A DNA stretch of 15,004 nucleotides. It comes from Chloroflexota bacterium. GTDB lineage: Bacteria; Chloroflexota; Limnocylindria; Limnocylindrales; CSP1-4. Under the pieces are notes generated by a model, which saw only the letters and a list, made by a program, of their open reading frames with translations, was not told where the DNA came from and made no database searches. Positions 7,076-14,489 of this stretch are shown here, in pieces. The stretch lies in assembly GCA_003157175.1 (NCBI GenBank), contig PMIQ01000211.1, positions 1 through 15,004 on the forward strand, in the 5' to 3' direction. Made by a program: the position numbers and the translations under genes. Positions within the stretch are counted from its first letter, which is position 1. The number at the start of each line of letters is the position of its first letter.

Positions 7076-7139
7076 CCACGGGACGCGGGTGTCGCCTCCT
7101 CTGCGCCGCGTCCCGAGACTCCCGCCCAATCCGCTCCCT

Positions 7140-7172
7140 GACGCCCTCCCGATCTCCCTCCGGGAGGGCGTC
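7140..7172 (-). terminator. Strong hairpin just after the TetR remnant
   Basis: GACGCCCTCCC (7140-7150) and GGGAGGGCGTC (7162-7172) form a perfect 11-bp stem with an 11-nt loop. It starts 7 bp past the TetR stop codon at 7179-7181. No T-run follows, so it is a hairpin-only terminator candidate. It likely separates the old regulator gene from the aminotransferase block. As the arms are symmetric, it could act on either strand. Confidence 0.55.
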
Positions 7173-7178
7173 GACCGT

Positions 7179-7562
7179 TCAAACGTTCGAACCTGGCGCT
7201 TCGGCGGGCTGGGACGCGCTGGGCGCGGTTGCTGCCGCCGCAATGTCGGGCGTTGGGAGCCGGAGCAGCCGGGTGATGACCTCGGCCTGGAGGCCCATCC
7301 GGACGTGCTCGGGATCGAGCGCCGCCTGGAAAGCCAGGCCAACGCTGAGCGCCTCGATCACGATCGCCAGATCGCGGGGCGCCAAGGGTGGCTGCTGGCC
7401 GGCGGTCTCGTAGATCGACGCGATCAACCCGGCGGTGACTGTCCTGGCGCGCTCGTACTGCTCGGCCATCAGGACTCGGGCCCGCTCATCGCGCATAGCG
7501 TGCAGCCAGAACTCGACGGCCAGCACGACCCACCGCTTTTCCGATTCCGGCTCTAGATCGGC
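7179..7562 (-). pseudogene. TetR-family regulator, C-terminal ligand-binding part only
   Basis: Reading leftwards to the TGA at 7179-7181, the frame gives DLEPESEKRWVVLAVEFWLH, then AEQYERARTVTAGLIASIYE and PPRDLA-like PLAPRDLAIVIEALSVGLAF. This is the helical ligand-binding and dimerisation half of a TetR/BetI-type repressor. The whole N-terminal helix-turn-helix is missing. To the right of about 7560 the frame stays open, but it runs exactly antisense through the GT87 remnant, with no ATG, GTG or TTG there. The only start codon is GTG 7526, inside a helix. The residue cannot bind DNA as it stands. A hairpin follows its stop. The mutation is a 5' truncation rather than internal damage; the remaining codons look intact, so loss may be recent. 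Assembly error is the main alternative. Confidence 0.7.
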
Positions 7563-7892
7563 CTGCTCCTGGCCGGCGTTGCCGGCGCTCCCAAGGGCAG
7601 CTTCTGGAATCAGGCGTCCGCCCTCCTGGCCGTCGGCCTGTTGCTGGCGGTCGAGGCGCCCGACCTGAGCATATCCCGACTGGGACGCACCAGCCTGATC
7701 CTGCTCGGCTGCTGGCTGGCCGGTTCGGCGATTTTCGCTCTCTATTGGACCTTCCCACCGCCGAAGTCGATTCCTCTGGCGCCCATCTTCACGATTCTGG
7801 AATCCTCGTCCCTGTTCGGGCCGCCGGCGGTCTGGTGGCTGTTCGTGCGGCTGCTTCGGGAGCCGTCCGCTGGGCGTCTCAGCCGCGTTTGA
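7557..7892 (+). pseudogene. GT87-type glycosyltransferase, C-terminal fragment
   Basis: In frame from about 7560 to TGA 7890-7892 the sequence encodes GLLLAGVAGAPKGSFWNQA, a hydrophobic LLAVGLLLAVEAPDL helix, another membrane helix around LILLGCWLAGSAIFALYW, and a last one around LFGPPAVWWLFVRLL. It matches the C-terminal quarter of the intact glycosyltransferase at 10059-11414 (AGTIGAPKNSFWNEA, VAVGLLLAVETPDL, WSSSLYGLLALWWL). About 330 N-terminal residues, with the catalytic loop, are absent, and TAG stands in frame at 7554-7556. An ATG at 7641 could start an 83-residue membrane peptide, but no ribosome site is apparent. The 3' end overlaps the GerW-like gene on the other strand by 14 bp, as the intact copy overlaps ecfS. 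Confidence 0.7.
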
Positions 7893-8232
7893 CGATCGTC
7901 CGGACGATGCTCGGCAGCACGAGCAGCGAGACGATGCCCGTCAGGCAGCCGAGCAGGACGGACGGATTCGCGTCGACTGCCGGCACCCAGCTGATCTCGC
8001 CGTTCTTGAGCACGTAGGTCCCCGCGGGAGTGGCGGACCACCCCGCGCCGCCGCCCCACCCCGAAAGCCGCGAGGGATCGGCCGCGCTCGGCGATCCTTC
8101 GCCGCCACCGAAGGTCCCGCGGATGTTGGCGACGGGGATGACCGGGACGCCGTCCTTTTCGATCGGCCCGCCGAAGACCCGCTTCACTGAGGAGCTGTCC
8201 GTCAGGCCGCCAACCGGCTCTCGCAGAGCCAT
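7879..8232 (-). CDS. GerW/YtfJ-family protein
   Basis: This 117-residue protein has the GerW layout. An N-terminal SSVKRVFGGPIEKDGVPVIPVANI segment is followed by a Gly/Ser-rich loop (about 39-64), then GWSATPAGTYVLKNGEISWVPAVD. A C-terminal hydrophobic helix (about 91-110, LLGCLTGIVSLLVLPSIV) ends in basic residues. In Bacillus the family is named for spore germination, but it is widespread in non-sporulating bacteria, where its function is unknown. A membrane or peripheral position is likely from the C-terminal helix. ATG 8232 is clear: GGAGGAGG lies six bases upstream, and the longer open frame to 8316 has no such site. It is divergent from the DUF885 peptidase gene across 98 bp, and its end overlaps the GT87 fragment by 14 bp. 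Confidence 0.8.
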   Translation of the reverse strand: MALREPVGGLTDSSSVKRVFGGPIEKDGVPVIPVANIRGTFGGGEGSPSAADPSRLSGWGGGAGWSATPAGTYVLKNGEISWVPAVDANPSVLLGCLTGIVSLLVLPSIVRTIVKRG

Positions 8233-8238
8233 CGATCG

Positions 8239-8246
8239 CCTCCTCC
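8239..8246 (-). promoter_or_regulatory. Near-perfect Shine-Dalgarno site of the GerW-like gene
   Basis: GGAGGAGG reads leftwards from 8246 to 8239, six bases before ATG 8232. It decides the start against an in-frame extension to 8316 and implies strong translation. Confidence 0.8.
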
Positions 8247-8316
8247 GTGCGTGGATCGCGTCCGTCGTTCGCCCGCACGCGTCGGCTTCGATCATGGCAG
8301 GATGACCGCAGTCCAA

Positions 8317-8325
8317 AAGGGAGGA
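8317..8325 (+). promoter_or_regulatory. Shine-Dalgarno site that fixes the DUF885 peptidase start
   Basis: AAGGGAGGA lies five bases before ATG 8331, so the in-frame upstream start at 8247 can be dismissed. The divergent 98-bp gap (8233-8330) shows no promoter boxes I would trust. Confidence 0.8.
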
Positions 8326-8330
8326 CTTCG

Positions 8331-9983
8331 ATGGCCGACTTCGATCAGCTGATAGATGAATTCCTGCGCCAGGAGTTCGAGGACTCGCCCGTGAGCGCGA
8401 GCGGGCTCGGTCTAACCGAGTTCGACGACCGTCTCGACGACCTTTCGGCCGAGGCCTTCGACCGCCGGCAGGCCAGGTCCGCCGACTGGGGCCGCCGTTT
8501 CGGTGCCGTGCCGGACGACGACCTCGCGCCGGAGGAGCGGATCGATCGCGACCTGGCGGTGGCGATGATGGCGGGCCGCTCGATCATGGCCGAATGGATG
8601 CCCTGGCGCCGCGACCCCGTGGCCTATAGCGGGCCGATCGCCAACGGGCTCTTCGGGCTGTTCCTCCACCGGCTCCGGCCCGAACCGGAGCTCGTGGACG
8701 CCGCCGTGGCGCGCCTCGGTCAGGCTTCTCGCGCGCTGGAGCAGGGCCGCGCGAATCTCGACCCGAAGCTCGCCCATCCGTTGATCCTGCGACGCGGTCG
8801 GGACGCGGCCCGCGGGACGGCGCGGTACGTCCGCGAGATGCTCCCCACGGAGGCGGGCATTGAGAGGAACAGGGCGAGGCTCGCCGACGCCGGCGCCGAC
8901 GCGGCCCGCGCGCTGGATGACTGGGCCGCCTACCTGGACGAGATGAGCCGCGTCGCGACCGGATCGTGGCAGCTCGGCGAGGAGCGCTACACGCGGCTCC
9001 TGCGCGAGCGCGAGGCGCTGCCTTATGACGCTCGCTCGCTGCGGGACCGCGGCCGGACCGAGTACGACCGCCTCACGGCCGAGATGCGCGACCTCACGCG
9101 CTCGGCCTGGGGCACAGACGAGTGGAACGCGGTCCTGGAACGCTCCAATGAGGACCACCCGGCGACCGAGGAGGAGATGCGCCGGACCTACGCGGCGTGG
9201 ACGGCAAAGGCCCGGCAGTTCCTGGTCGAAACGGGCCTGGTCACGATCCCCGAGGGCGAGTCCTGCGACGTTCTGCCGTCGCCGCCGTTCCAGCGCCCTC
9301 TCCTCGGAGTGGCTTCGTACATGTCGCCGCCCGCGTTCGCGCCGTCGCTGCTCGGCCATTTCTTCGTCCCGTTCGCGCCCGAGGGCGCCTCCGCGGCGGA
9401 GATCCAGAAGCGGCTCGCGGCCAACAGCTTCGGCCACATCCCGACGACCACGGTCCATGAGGCATACCCGGGCCATCACTGGCACCTGGTGGTTCGCAAG
9501 ACCAGGGCCAGGCGGCTGCGCCGGGTTCTGGGCACGCCTTACTTCAACGAGGGTTGGGGCCTCTACGCCGAGCGCCTGATGCGCGAGCGCGGCTTCTTCA
9601 CCGAGCCGATCCAGGAGCTCAACCACCTCAAAGCGACGCTCTTCCGAGCGGCCCGAATCGTCGTCGACACGAGCCTCCACCTGGGCGAGATGTCGTACGA
9701 AGAAGCGGTCACCTTCATGGTCGAGAAGACCGCCACGCCCGAACCGACCGCCCGGGCCGAAGTCGGGCGCTACTGCTGGTGGCCGACGCAGGCCTCCGCC
9801 TATCTGACGGGCTGCCTCGAGATCCTGCGCATCCGCGACCGCTACCTCACGTCGCGAGGGCTACCGGCCGGGTCGGCCGCGACGGCGCCGGTGGCGGTCA
9901 TGCGCGAGTTCCACGACCGGCTGGCGGAGAGCGGCTCCCTGCCGCTCGGGCTGGCGGAGAAGGCTCTGCTGCCCCAGCCGTAG
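8331..9983 (+). CDS. DUF885-family zinc metallopeptidase (carboxypeptidase-like)
   Basis: The protein has 550 residues, typical of DUF885. The N-terminal half is helical and charged. The catalytic part carries HEAYPGHH at 376-383 and NEGWGLYAERL at 406-416, whose Glu407 is the likely third zinc ligand. These are the DUF885 hallmarks of a gluzincin-like active site related to M32 carboxypeptidases. FFVPFAPEG and SFGHIPTTTVHEAYPG shape the pocket, and YCWWPTQASAYLTG near the end is also family-typical. No signal peptide is seen, so the enzyme is probably cytosolic and trims small peptides; the substrate is unknown. ATG 8331 follows AAGGGAGGA. It is divergent from the GerW-like gene and 75 bp upstream of the GT87 gene on the same strand, with two hairpins in between, so readthrough may be limited. 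Confidence 0.9.
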   Translation: MADFDQLIDEFLRQEFEDSPVSASGLGLTEFDDRLDDLSAEAFDRRQARSADWGRRFGAVPDDDLAPEERIDRDLAVAMMAGRSIMAEWMPWRRDPVAYSGPIANGLFGLFLHRLRPEPELVDAAVARLGQASRALEQGRANLDPKLAHPLILRRGRDAARGTARYVREMLPTEAGIERNRARLADAGADAARALDDWAAYLDEMSRVATGSWQLGEERYTRLLREREALPYDARSLRDRGRTEYDRLTAEMRDLTRSAWGTDEWNAVLERSNEDHPATEEEMRRTYAAWTAKARQFLVETGLVTIPEGESCDVLPSPPFQRPLLGVASYMSPPAFAPSLLGHFFVPFAPEGASAAEIQKRLAANSFGHIPTTTVHEAYPGHHWHLVVRKTRARRLRRVLGTPYFNEGWGLYAERLMRERGFFTEPIQELNHLKATLFRAARIVVDTSLHLGEMSYEEAVTFMVEKTATPEPTARAEVGRYCWWPTQASAYLTGCLEILRIRDRYLTSRGLPAGSAATAPVAVMREFHDRLAESGSLPLGLAEKALLPQP

Positions 9984-9988
9984 GCTGG
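9974..9988 (+). other. Small hairpin over the DUF885 stop codon
   Basis: CCAGCC (9974-9979), GTA and GGCTGG (9983-9988) form a 6-bp stem that includes the TAG stop at 9981-9983. It may act with the next hairpin to protect the mRNA end. Confidence 0.35.
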
Positions 9989-10006
9989 TCTCTGATAGCC
10001 TTCGAC

Positions 10007-10023
10007 ACGCCCAGGGGGCGTTT
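10007..10023 (+). terminator. Possible intrinsic terminator after the DUF885 gene
   Basis: ACGCCC (10007-10012), AGG and GGGCGT (10016-10021) make a GC-rich 6-bp stem that runs into TTT at 10021-10023. The T-run is short, so it would be weak. It lies between the peptidase and the glycosyltransferase gene. Confidence 0.4.
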
Positions 10024-10058
10024 GCGGCTAATCGCGCTGGCATGCTGGGGAGATTCGT

Positions 10059-11414
10059 TTGTCTGGGTCGGCAGGGAGAGATGCAGGAGCCACCGCGAGG
10101 GGCGGCCGCTCGGAGGGCGCCCTCCTGGCCCTGGCCGCGATCGCCGTGCCGCTCGTCGGGTGGGCTTCCTGGGCGCTGGTGCTGCGCCTGGGCTCGAACG
10201 ACTTCCACGACTACTGGCTGGCCGGCCGCCTCGTGATGGAGGGCCGCTCTCCATACGACCTCGGCGCGCTGCGGGAGCTGGCGGCGCAGCAGCACCTCAG
10301 CCTACAGGTCGGGGGCGGCTACTCCTACCCTCTGCCCTTCGCCCTGGTCATGGTCCCCTTCGCGGCGCTGCCGTTTGGCGCGGCGCTCGTCGCCTTCAAC
10401 TCGCTCTCTCTGGCGGTCTTCGGCCTGGCGGTCGCCGCCTGGATTCTCTGGGCCCACGGCCGATCGCCTGCTCTCGGCCGACGGCGACTCGCGCTGGCCC
10501 TCGGAGCAGGGCTGTATCCGCCGGTCTACGGAACCGTCGTGAACGGCCAGGCCAACCTGGTGCTGATTCCGCTTCTCGCCCTGGGCGTGGCCTGCGCGCT
10601 CGAGGAGACGCGACCCCTTCGCCGGTTTAGCGGCGGCCTGATGATCGGACTGGCGGCGATCGTCAAGCTCGTGCCGGGGGTCTTGATCGTGCCGCTTGCG
10701 CTCGGCCGGCGGATTGGCGCGGCGGCCGGCCTCGCCGTCGGGGCCCTCGGCGCCCTCCTGGCCGCAATTGAGGTAGCCCCGTGGGCCGCCAGCGGAAGCG
10801 GCGGGCTTGCGTCCCTGCTGGACGCCGACAACTACTACACGAACCAGTCGATCAACGGCTTCGTTTCCAGGCTGGTGCTGCCGGCGGGCCGGACGGCCCC
10901 GCTCTGGGATCACGGCTTCGATCCGGGGTTCGTGATGCTGGCGGCCACCGTCGCCTTCGCCCTGATCTCCCTGGCGCTGCTGTGGCGAGCGAGGGATCGC
11001 CTCGAGTCGCGGCGCGGCATGGCCCTTGGCCTGGCGTTCGCGCTCGTGGCAGGGACGATCGGTGCTCCCAAGAACAGCTTCTGGAACGAGGCGCTCGTTC
11101 TGGTGGCAGTGGGCCTGCTGCTGGCCGTGGAGACCCCCGACCTGCGCCTCGGCCAGCTCGGCCGTTTCGATCGCGCTCTGCTGGCAACCTGGTTCGGCAC
11201 CGCGCTCGTCTGGACCGCGGTCTGGGCCATGAACCTGGTTGCGGCCGGGCCGCTCGCGCCGGTGGTGACGCTGCTGTGGTCGTCGTCGCTCTACGGATTG
11301 CTGGCCCTGTGGTGGCTGATGGGCCGGCGCCTCTTCGCCGGCGACGGCCAGGCTGTCAGGCTCGGGGCCGCCCGCGACGAGGGATCGGATCAGTCCGCCG
11401 GCACGATCTCGTAG
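10059..11414 (+). CDS. GT87-family (DUF2029) polyprenyl-phosphate-dependent glycosyltransferase
   Basis: This is a 451-residue polytopic membrane protein with about ten hydrophobic helices. GT87 enzymes, such as mycobacterial PimE, transfer a sugar (often mannose) from a polyprenyl-phosphate donor on the outer side of the membrane. Here the first helix (about 22-43) is followed by NDFHDYWLAGRLVMEGRSPYD, whose Asp48 or Asp51 is in the place of the catalytic aspartate. Further family features are GGGYSYPLPFALVMVPFAAL, VVNGQANLVLIPLL and IVKLVPGVLIVPLAL, and the C-terminal GAPKNSFWNEA and WWLMGRRL. Donor and acceptor cannot be told. The start TTG 10059 is supported by GGGGAG seven bases upstream. 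The last 25 bp overlap the end of ecfS on the opposite strand. The fragment at 7557-7892 is a truncated paralogue. Confidence 0.87.
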   Translation: MSGSAGRDAGATARGGRSEGALLALAAIAVPLVGWASWALVLRLGSNDFHDYWLAGRLVMEGRSPYDLGALRELAAQQHLSLQVGGGYSYPLPFALVMVPFAALPFGAALVAFNSLSLAVFGLAVAAWILWAHGRSPALGRRRLALALGAGLYPPVYGTVVNGQANLVLIPLLALGVACALEETRPLRRFSGGLMIGLAAIVKLVPGVLIVPLALGRRIGAAAGLAVGALGALLAAIEVAPWAASGSGGLASLLDADNYYTNQSINGFVSRLVLPAGRTAPLWDHGFDPGFVMLAATVAFALISLALLWRARDRLESRRGMALGLAFALVAGTIGAPKNSFWNEALVLVAVGLLLAVETPDLRLGQLGRFDRALLATWFGTALVWTAVWAMNLVAAGPLAPVVTLLWSSSLYGLLALWWLMGRRLFAGDGQAVRLGAARDEGSDQSAGTIS

Positions 11415-12157
11415 CCGAGCCGCGCGCGAAGTCGGCCCAGGGCCATGAGCACCGGCGTGCCCAGAGCCAGCACGGCCAGCGCGTCGCCGATGGCGCGGAA
11501 GGCGTCCCAGGTCAGCGAAGTCGCCGTGTAATACCTGCCGAAGTGGGCCAGCGCCTCAGGGGCAGAGAGGCCGGGCGTCCAACCGATGTTCTCGACGCCG
11601 CGGTAGAAGGCGACCCAGCCCCAGATGTCGGTCAGGGCGCCATAGGCGAAGCCGGTCGCGATCGCCAGTCCGACCAGGACGCCGAGATCGAGCTTGCCCG
11701 GCAGCCACGAGCGACGGCTCGGTCGAACCGCGCGCACGACCGAACCGGCGAGGCCCGATGACGCTCCGACCCAGCCGACCGCGAATGTTTCGTACGGCAG
11801 CCAGGGCCCGATGCCGCCGGTAACGAGGGCCGACACGAGCAACGAGAACGCGCCGACCAGGAACCCGTACGAGGCGCCAAACTCGTAGCCGGCGCAGATG
11901 ACCAGCAGGAAGATCGGGCTGAAACCGCCGACGCCGTTGACCAGGGCCAGGCGGAGGGCGGCGTCGATCGCGGCCAGGGCCGCCAGCAGCGCCAGACGGC
12001 CCGAGTCGAGGCGGCGGGCGCCGGCCTCCATTAGCCCGAGCATTGCCACGGCTCCGAGCGTCACCGTCAGGGCGGGCACTTCCGGCGGTAGCCCGAGGCC
12101 CAGGAACGGCCAGACGAAGAGCACGATGCCGGCCAGCGAGACGACGGCAATGCTCAT
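11390..12157 (-). CDS. ecfS: ECF transporter substrate-binding membrane subunit (S component)
   Basis: This 255-residue membrane protein has about six or seven hydrophobic helices, roughly at 4-22, 30-48, 55-74, 80-112, 123-142, 157-180 and 222-242. The central NGVGGFSPIFLLVICAGYEFGASYGFLVGAFS and GGIGPWLPYETFAVGWVGASSGLAG segments resemble S components that carry GPWTPWQMFAWG-like motifs. S components bind the vitamin or metal and dock onto the EcfAT module. The substrate cannot be assigned. A cobalamin-type S component is one possibility by general resemblance, and no vitamin gene or riboswitch nearby helps. Its ATG at 12157 overlaps the ecfA stop as ATGA, so translation is coupled. It is the last gene of the operon and overlaps the GT87 gene by 25 bp tail to tail. 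Confidence 0.82.
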   Translation of the reverse strand: MSIAVVSLAGIVLFVWPFLGLGLPPEVPALTVTLGAVAMLGLMEAGARRLDSGRLALLAALAAIDAALRLALVNGVGGFSPIFLLVICAGYEFGASYGFLVGAFSLLVSALVTGGIGPWLPYETFAVGWVGASSGLAGSVVRAVRPSRRSWLPGKLDLGVLVGLAIATGFAYGALTDIWGWVAFYRGVENIGWTPGLSAPEALAHFGRYYTATSLTWDAFRAIGDALAVLALGTPVLMALGRLRARLGYEIVPAD

Positions 12158-13554
12158 GGCAGGCCGCCGCGCAGTTCCGTGGCGAGGCCGGCGCGCAGTT
12201 CCGTGGCGAGGCCGCCGCGCAGCTCGATCGTCCGATCCGCCAGCTCCGCGGCCAGCTCCGTGTCGTGAGTGGCCAGGACCACGGCCGATCCCCGGTCGGT
12301 CAGGGCTCGGACTGCGGCGGCGAGGGAGCGACGGGCGGCCGCGTCCATGCCCCGGGTCGGCTCGTCGAGCAGGACGAGCGTCGGCGAGCCGGCCAGCGTG
12401 GCCGCCAGCGCGGCCCTCTGCCGCTCCCCGGAGCTCAAGTCGCGCGGGTATCGGTCAGCCAGCCGATCGAGGCCGAAGGCGGCCAGCATCGCCTCCGGGC
12501 GTTGATCGCTGCCGGTGCGGCGGAGTGTCAAGGCAACTTCCGCACGGACCGTCGGCAGATGGAGCAGCGCCCCGGGGTTCTGCGGCAGGTACGCCGTCCG
12601 GCCCGCCGGCCGCCGCACCGTGCCCGCCAGCGGCGGGAGCAACCCCGCCAGCGTCCGCAGCAGCGTCGTCTTGCCGGAGCCGTTCGGGCCGAGCAGGGCC
12701 ACGACCTCGCCGGGGCCGCCCGCCAGAGAGAGGTCCGCGAGCACCGCCTCGCGCCCCGGGCCGGTCGCCACGCCGCGCATCTCCCAGGCCGCGTATCTGG
12801 CGGCGGCGCGGGGCACGTAGCCGGGCGTGGCGCGGGCCGCGCCACGGGCCGCGCCACCTTGCGCGTCGCCGGCCGCGACCCGGCCACCCTCCACGGTCAG
12901 GGTGCGGTCCGCGGCCGGGCCGAGCGTCTCCAGCCGATGCTCGGCAACGACGACCGCTCGACCCTCCGCCGCGAGGCGCCGACATGCCGCCAGCACCGCC
13001 GCGGCCCCCGCCGGATCGAGCTGGGAAGTGGGCTCGTCCAGCGCCACGAGAAGCGGCCGCAGCACCAGGACCGCGGCCAACGCCACGCGCTGCCGCTCCC
13101 CGCCGGAGAGGGTCGAGAGCCGCCGGTCGGCCAACCCCTCGATCCCGAGCGCCGCCATCGTCTCGTCGACTCGGTCGCGCATCTCGGCCCGAACCACGCC
13201 CAGGTTCTCCAGGCCGAAGGCGATCTCCCGCGCCACCGACCCGTAGACCGATTGTGTCTCGACGTCCTGGAAGACGAGCCCGACTCTCTGCGCCAGCCGC
13301 GGTATCGGCGAGCGGAGCGGGTCCAGTCCGGCGACCTCCGCACGGCCCGACACCCGTCCGCCGTGGAACTGTGGCACCAGGCCGTTGAAGAGCCGCAGCA
13401 GCGTGGACTTGCCGCCGCCGGAGTCGCCGGCGACGAGCGTCAACCCGGGCTCGATCTCGAGGTCGACCGCGCGCAGCGACGGTTCGTCCTGGTTCGGATA
13501 CCAGTAGGAAATGCCGTCCAGTCGAGCGATGGCATTCCCGTTCGGCGCCATCAT
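12154..13554 (-). CDS. ecfA: ECF transporter double ATPase (fused EcfA1-EcfA2)
   Basis: The 466 residues hold two ABC ATPase domains that power ECF vitamin/metal uptake on the cytoplasmic face. Domain 1 has Walker A GDSGGGKST (43-51), Gln96 of the Q-loop, signature LSGGERQRV (149-157), Walker B ending LDEPTS, and switch His206. Domain 2 has GPNGSGKTT (289-297), Gln325, LSSGERQRA (373-381), LLDEPTR and His430. All catalytic elements are present in both halves. A Gly/Ala/Arg-rich linker (about 230-255) joins them. The C-terminus carries a GLATELR tandem repeat encoded by a 24-bp repeat, which is unusual. ATG 13554 overlaps the ecfT stop by 4 nt, with a second ATG directly after it. The fusion is common in actinobacterial and Chloroflexota ECF systems. 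Confidence 0.94.
   Translation of the reverse strand: MMAPNGNAIARLDGISYWYPNQDEPSLRAVDLEIEPGLTLVAGDSGGGKSTLLRLFNGLVPQFHGGRVSGRAEVAGLDPLRSPIPRLAQRVGLVFQDVETQSVYGSVAREIAFGLENLGVVRAEMRDRVDETMAALGIEGLADRRLSTLSGGERQRVALAAVLVLRPLLVALDEPTSQLDPAGAAAVLAACRRLAAEGRAVVVAEHRLETLGPAADRTLTVEGGRVAAGDAQGGAARGAARATPGYVPRAAARYAAWEMRGVATGPGREAVLADLSLAGGPGEVVALLGPNGSGKTTLLRTLAGLLPPLAGTVRRPAGRTAYLPQNPGALLHLPTVRAEVALTLRRTGSDQRPEAMLAAFGLDRLADRYPRDLSSGERQRAALAATLAGSPTLVLLDEPTRGMDAAARRSLAAAVRALTDRGSAVVLATHDTELAAELADRTIELRGGLATELRAGLATELRGGLP
12163..12224. repeat. 24-bp tandem repeat at the 3' end of ecfA
   Basis: Units at 12163-12186 and 12187-12210 differ at one base, C or G at their fifth position. A third, partial unit of about 14 bp starts at 12211. 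Each unit adds eight residues of the form GLATELRx to the C-terminus of the ATPase, just before the overlap with ecfS. The length is a multiple of three, so copy-number change keeps both frames. Confidence 0.9.
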
Positions 13555-14489
13555 CTGCAGCGCTCACGAGCCGCCGGCAGCCGAAACGCGGGCAGCGCGA
13601 GGCCCAGGCAGCCGGCGACCGCCAGCGGCTGGATCGGCGGCAGCGAGAGGGTCGGGTACGGATACCAGTCCATCGGCACGCCGGCGACTCGCAGGCCGAC
13701 GAACAGCGCCGCGGCCGCAAGGGCCGCCACCACGACGACGACCTCTCTTGTGCCGAAGCTGGCGGTGGCGTAACTCGTTCGCCGTCCGGCCCCGAATGCA
13801 CGGGCCTCCATGGATTCGGCCAGAAGGACGGAATCCTCGATGGCGGTCAGGACCACCGGCACGAGAATCTCGTTCCAGGACCTCAGACCGCCCGGTTTCC
13901 AGCCGCGCATTCGCTGCGCGTCGCGGACCTCGGTGAAGGTTCGCCCGAAGCCCGAGACCAGGTTGAGCGAGGTGGCGACAGCGATCCCGGTCCGCTCCAG
14001 GGCGGCGGGCATGGCGTCGACGACGTCGTGTGGCTCGAGGATCAGCGAGAGCGGCGCCACCGAGAGCAGCGCGGCCACCAGGCCGAGGCCAATCGCGCCG
14101 CCGAAGGCCAGCGATTCGAGCGTCAGCGGCCCGCCGAGCAGGGGCAGCGCGTCGGGCAGACGCGCGAGCACGTCGGCGCCAGTGTGGCCGGCGAGGAGGT
14201 TGATGAGCGCAGCCAGTGCCGCGGCCAGCGTCACGGCCACCGCGAGCGGCCTCAGCCGGCGCCCGGGCGGCAGCCACGTCAGCAGGACGTTGAGCGCGAC
14301 CAGGGCGACCAGCCCGCGATAGACAGGGTTATCGGTGCAAAGCGCGACGGTGACGGCGGCAAGCGACCAGACAAGCCAGGCTCGTGGCGCGAGGCCGGCG
14401 TCGGAGGCCAGGCCGGCGTGGGCCTCGGAGGCAGGCGCCGAACCTTCGATGGAGTCCGCGCCCAAGCCCGAGCCGGGGACGGCGGTCAC
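13551..14489 (-). CDS. ecfT: ECF transporter transmembrane coupling subunit (T component, CbiQ-like)
   Basis: EcfT couples the ATPases to the S component in the membrane. The protein is 312 residues from GTG 14489. After a short polar N-terminus (1-31) come hydrophobic helices at about 33-50, 67-88 and 110-140. The cytoplasmic coupling region follows, with the two Arg-containing motifs AQRMRGWKP and SMEARAFGAG that dock in the ATPase grooves. Two further helices end the protein (VVVVVAALAAAALFVGL and PLAVAGCLGLALPAF). The start is placed at GTG 14489 because it overlaps the upstream stop as GTGA, like the other junctions of this operon. The open frame runs back to 14939 but there merely shadows the upstream gene. 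Downstream, its TGA overlaps the ecfA start. Confidence 0.88.
   Translation of the reverse strand: MTAVPGSGLGADSIEGSAPASEAHAGLASDAGLAPRAWLVWSLAAVTVALCTDNPVYRGLVALVALNVLLTWLPPGRRLRPLAVAVTLAAALAALINLLAGHTGADVLARLPDALPLLGGPLTLESLAFGGAIGLGLVAALLSVAPLSLILEPHDVVDAMPAALERTGIAVATSLNLVSGFGRTFTEVRDAQRMRGWKPGGLRSWNEILVPVVLTAIEDSVLLAESMEARAFGAGRRTSYATASFGTREVVVVVAALAAAALFVGLRVAGVPMDWYPYPTLSLPPIQPLAVAGCLGLALPAFRLPAARERCR

Larger units (their letters stand above)
6905..7139 (-). other. Upstream region and leader of the aminotransferase gene
   Basis: No gene is seen here; the gap between the aminotransferase start and the TetR remnant is 274 bp in all. The only AT-rich patch lies at about 7030-7080 and contains the best promoter candidate. 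If that is used, the leader would be about 135 nt, GC-rich and likely folded. I could not match it to a known riboswitch. Confidence 0.45.

Noticed and set aside
7177..7192. Imperfect palindrome GTTCAAACGTTCGAAC as a TetR operator
   Set aside because: It overlaps the stop codon of the TetR remnant rather than a promoter, and one mismatch breaks the symmetry; chance is likely.
12043..13773. 576- and 496-residue plus-strand frames over the ECF ATPase
   Set aside because: Both are Arg/Pro/Ala-rich shadows antisense to a gene with two complete ABC ATPase domains.
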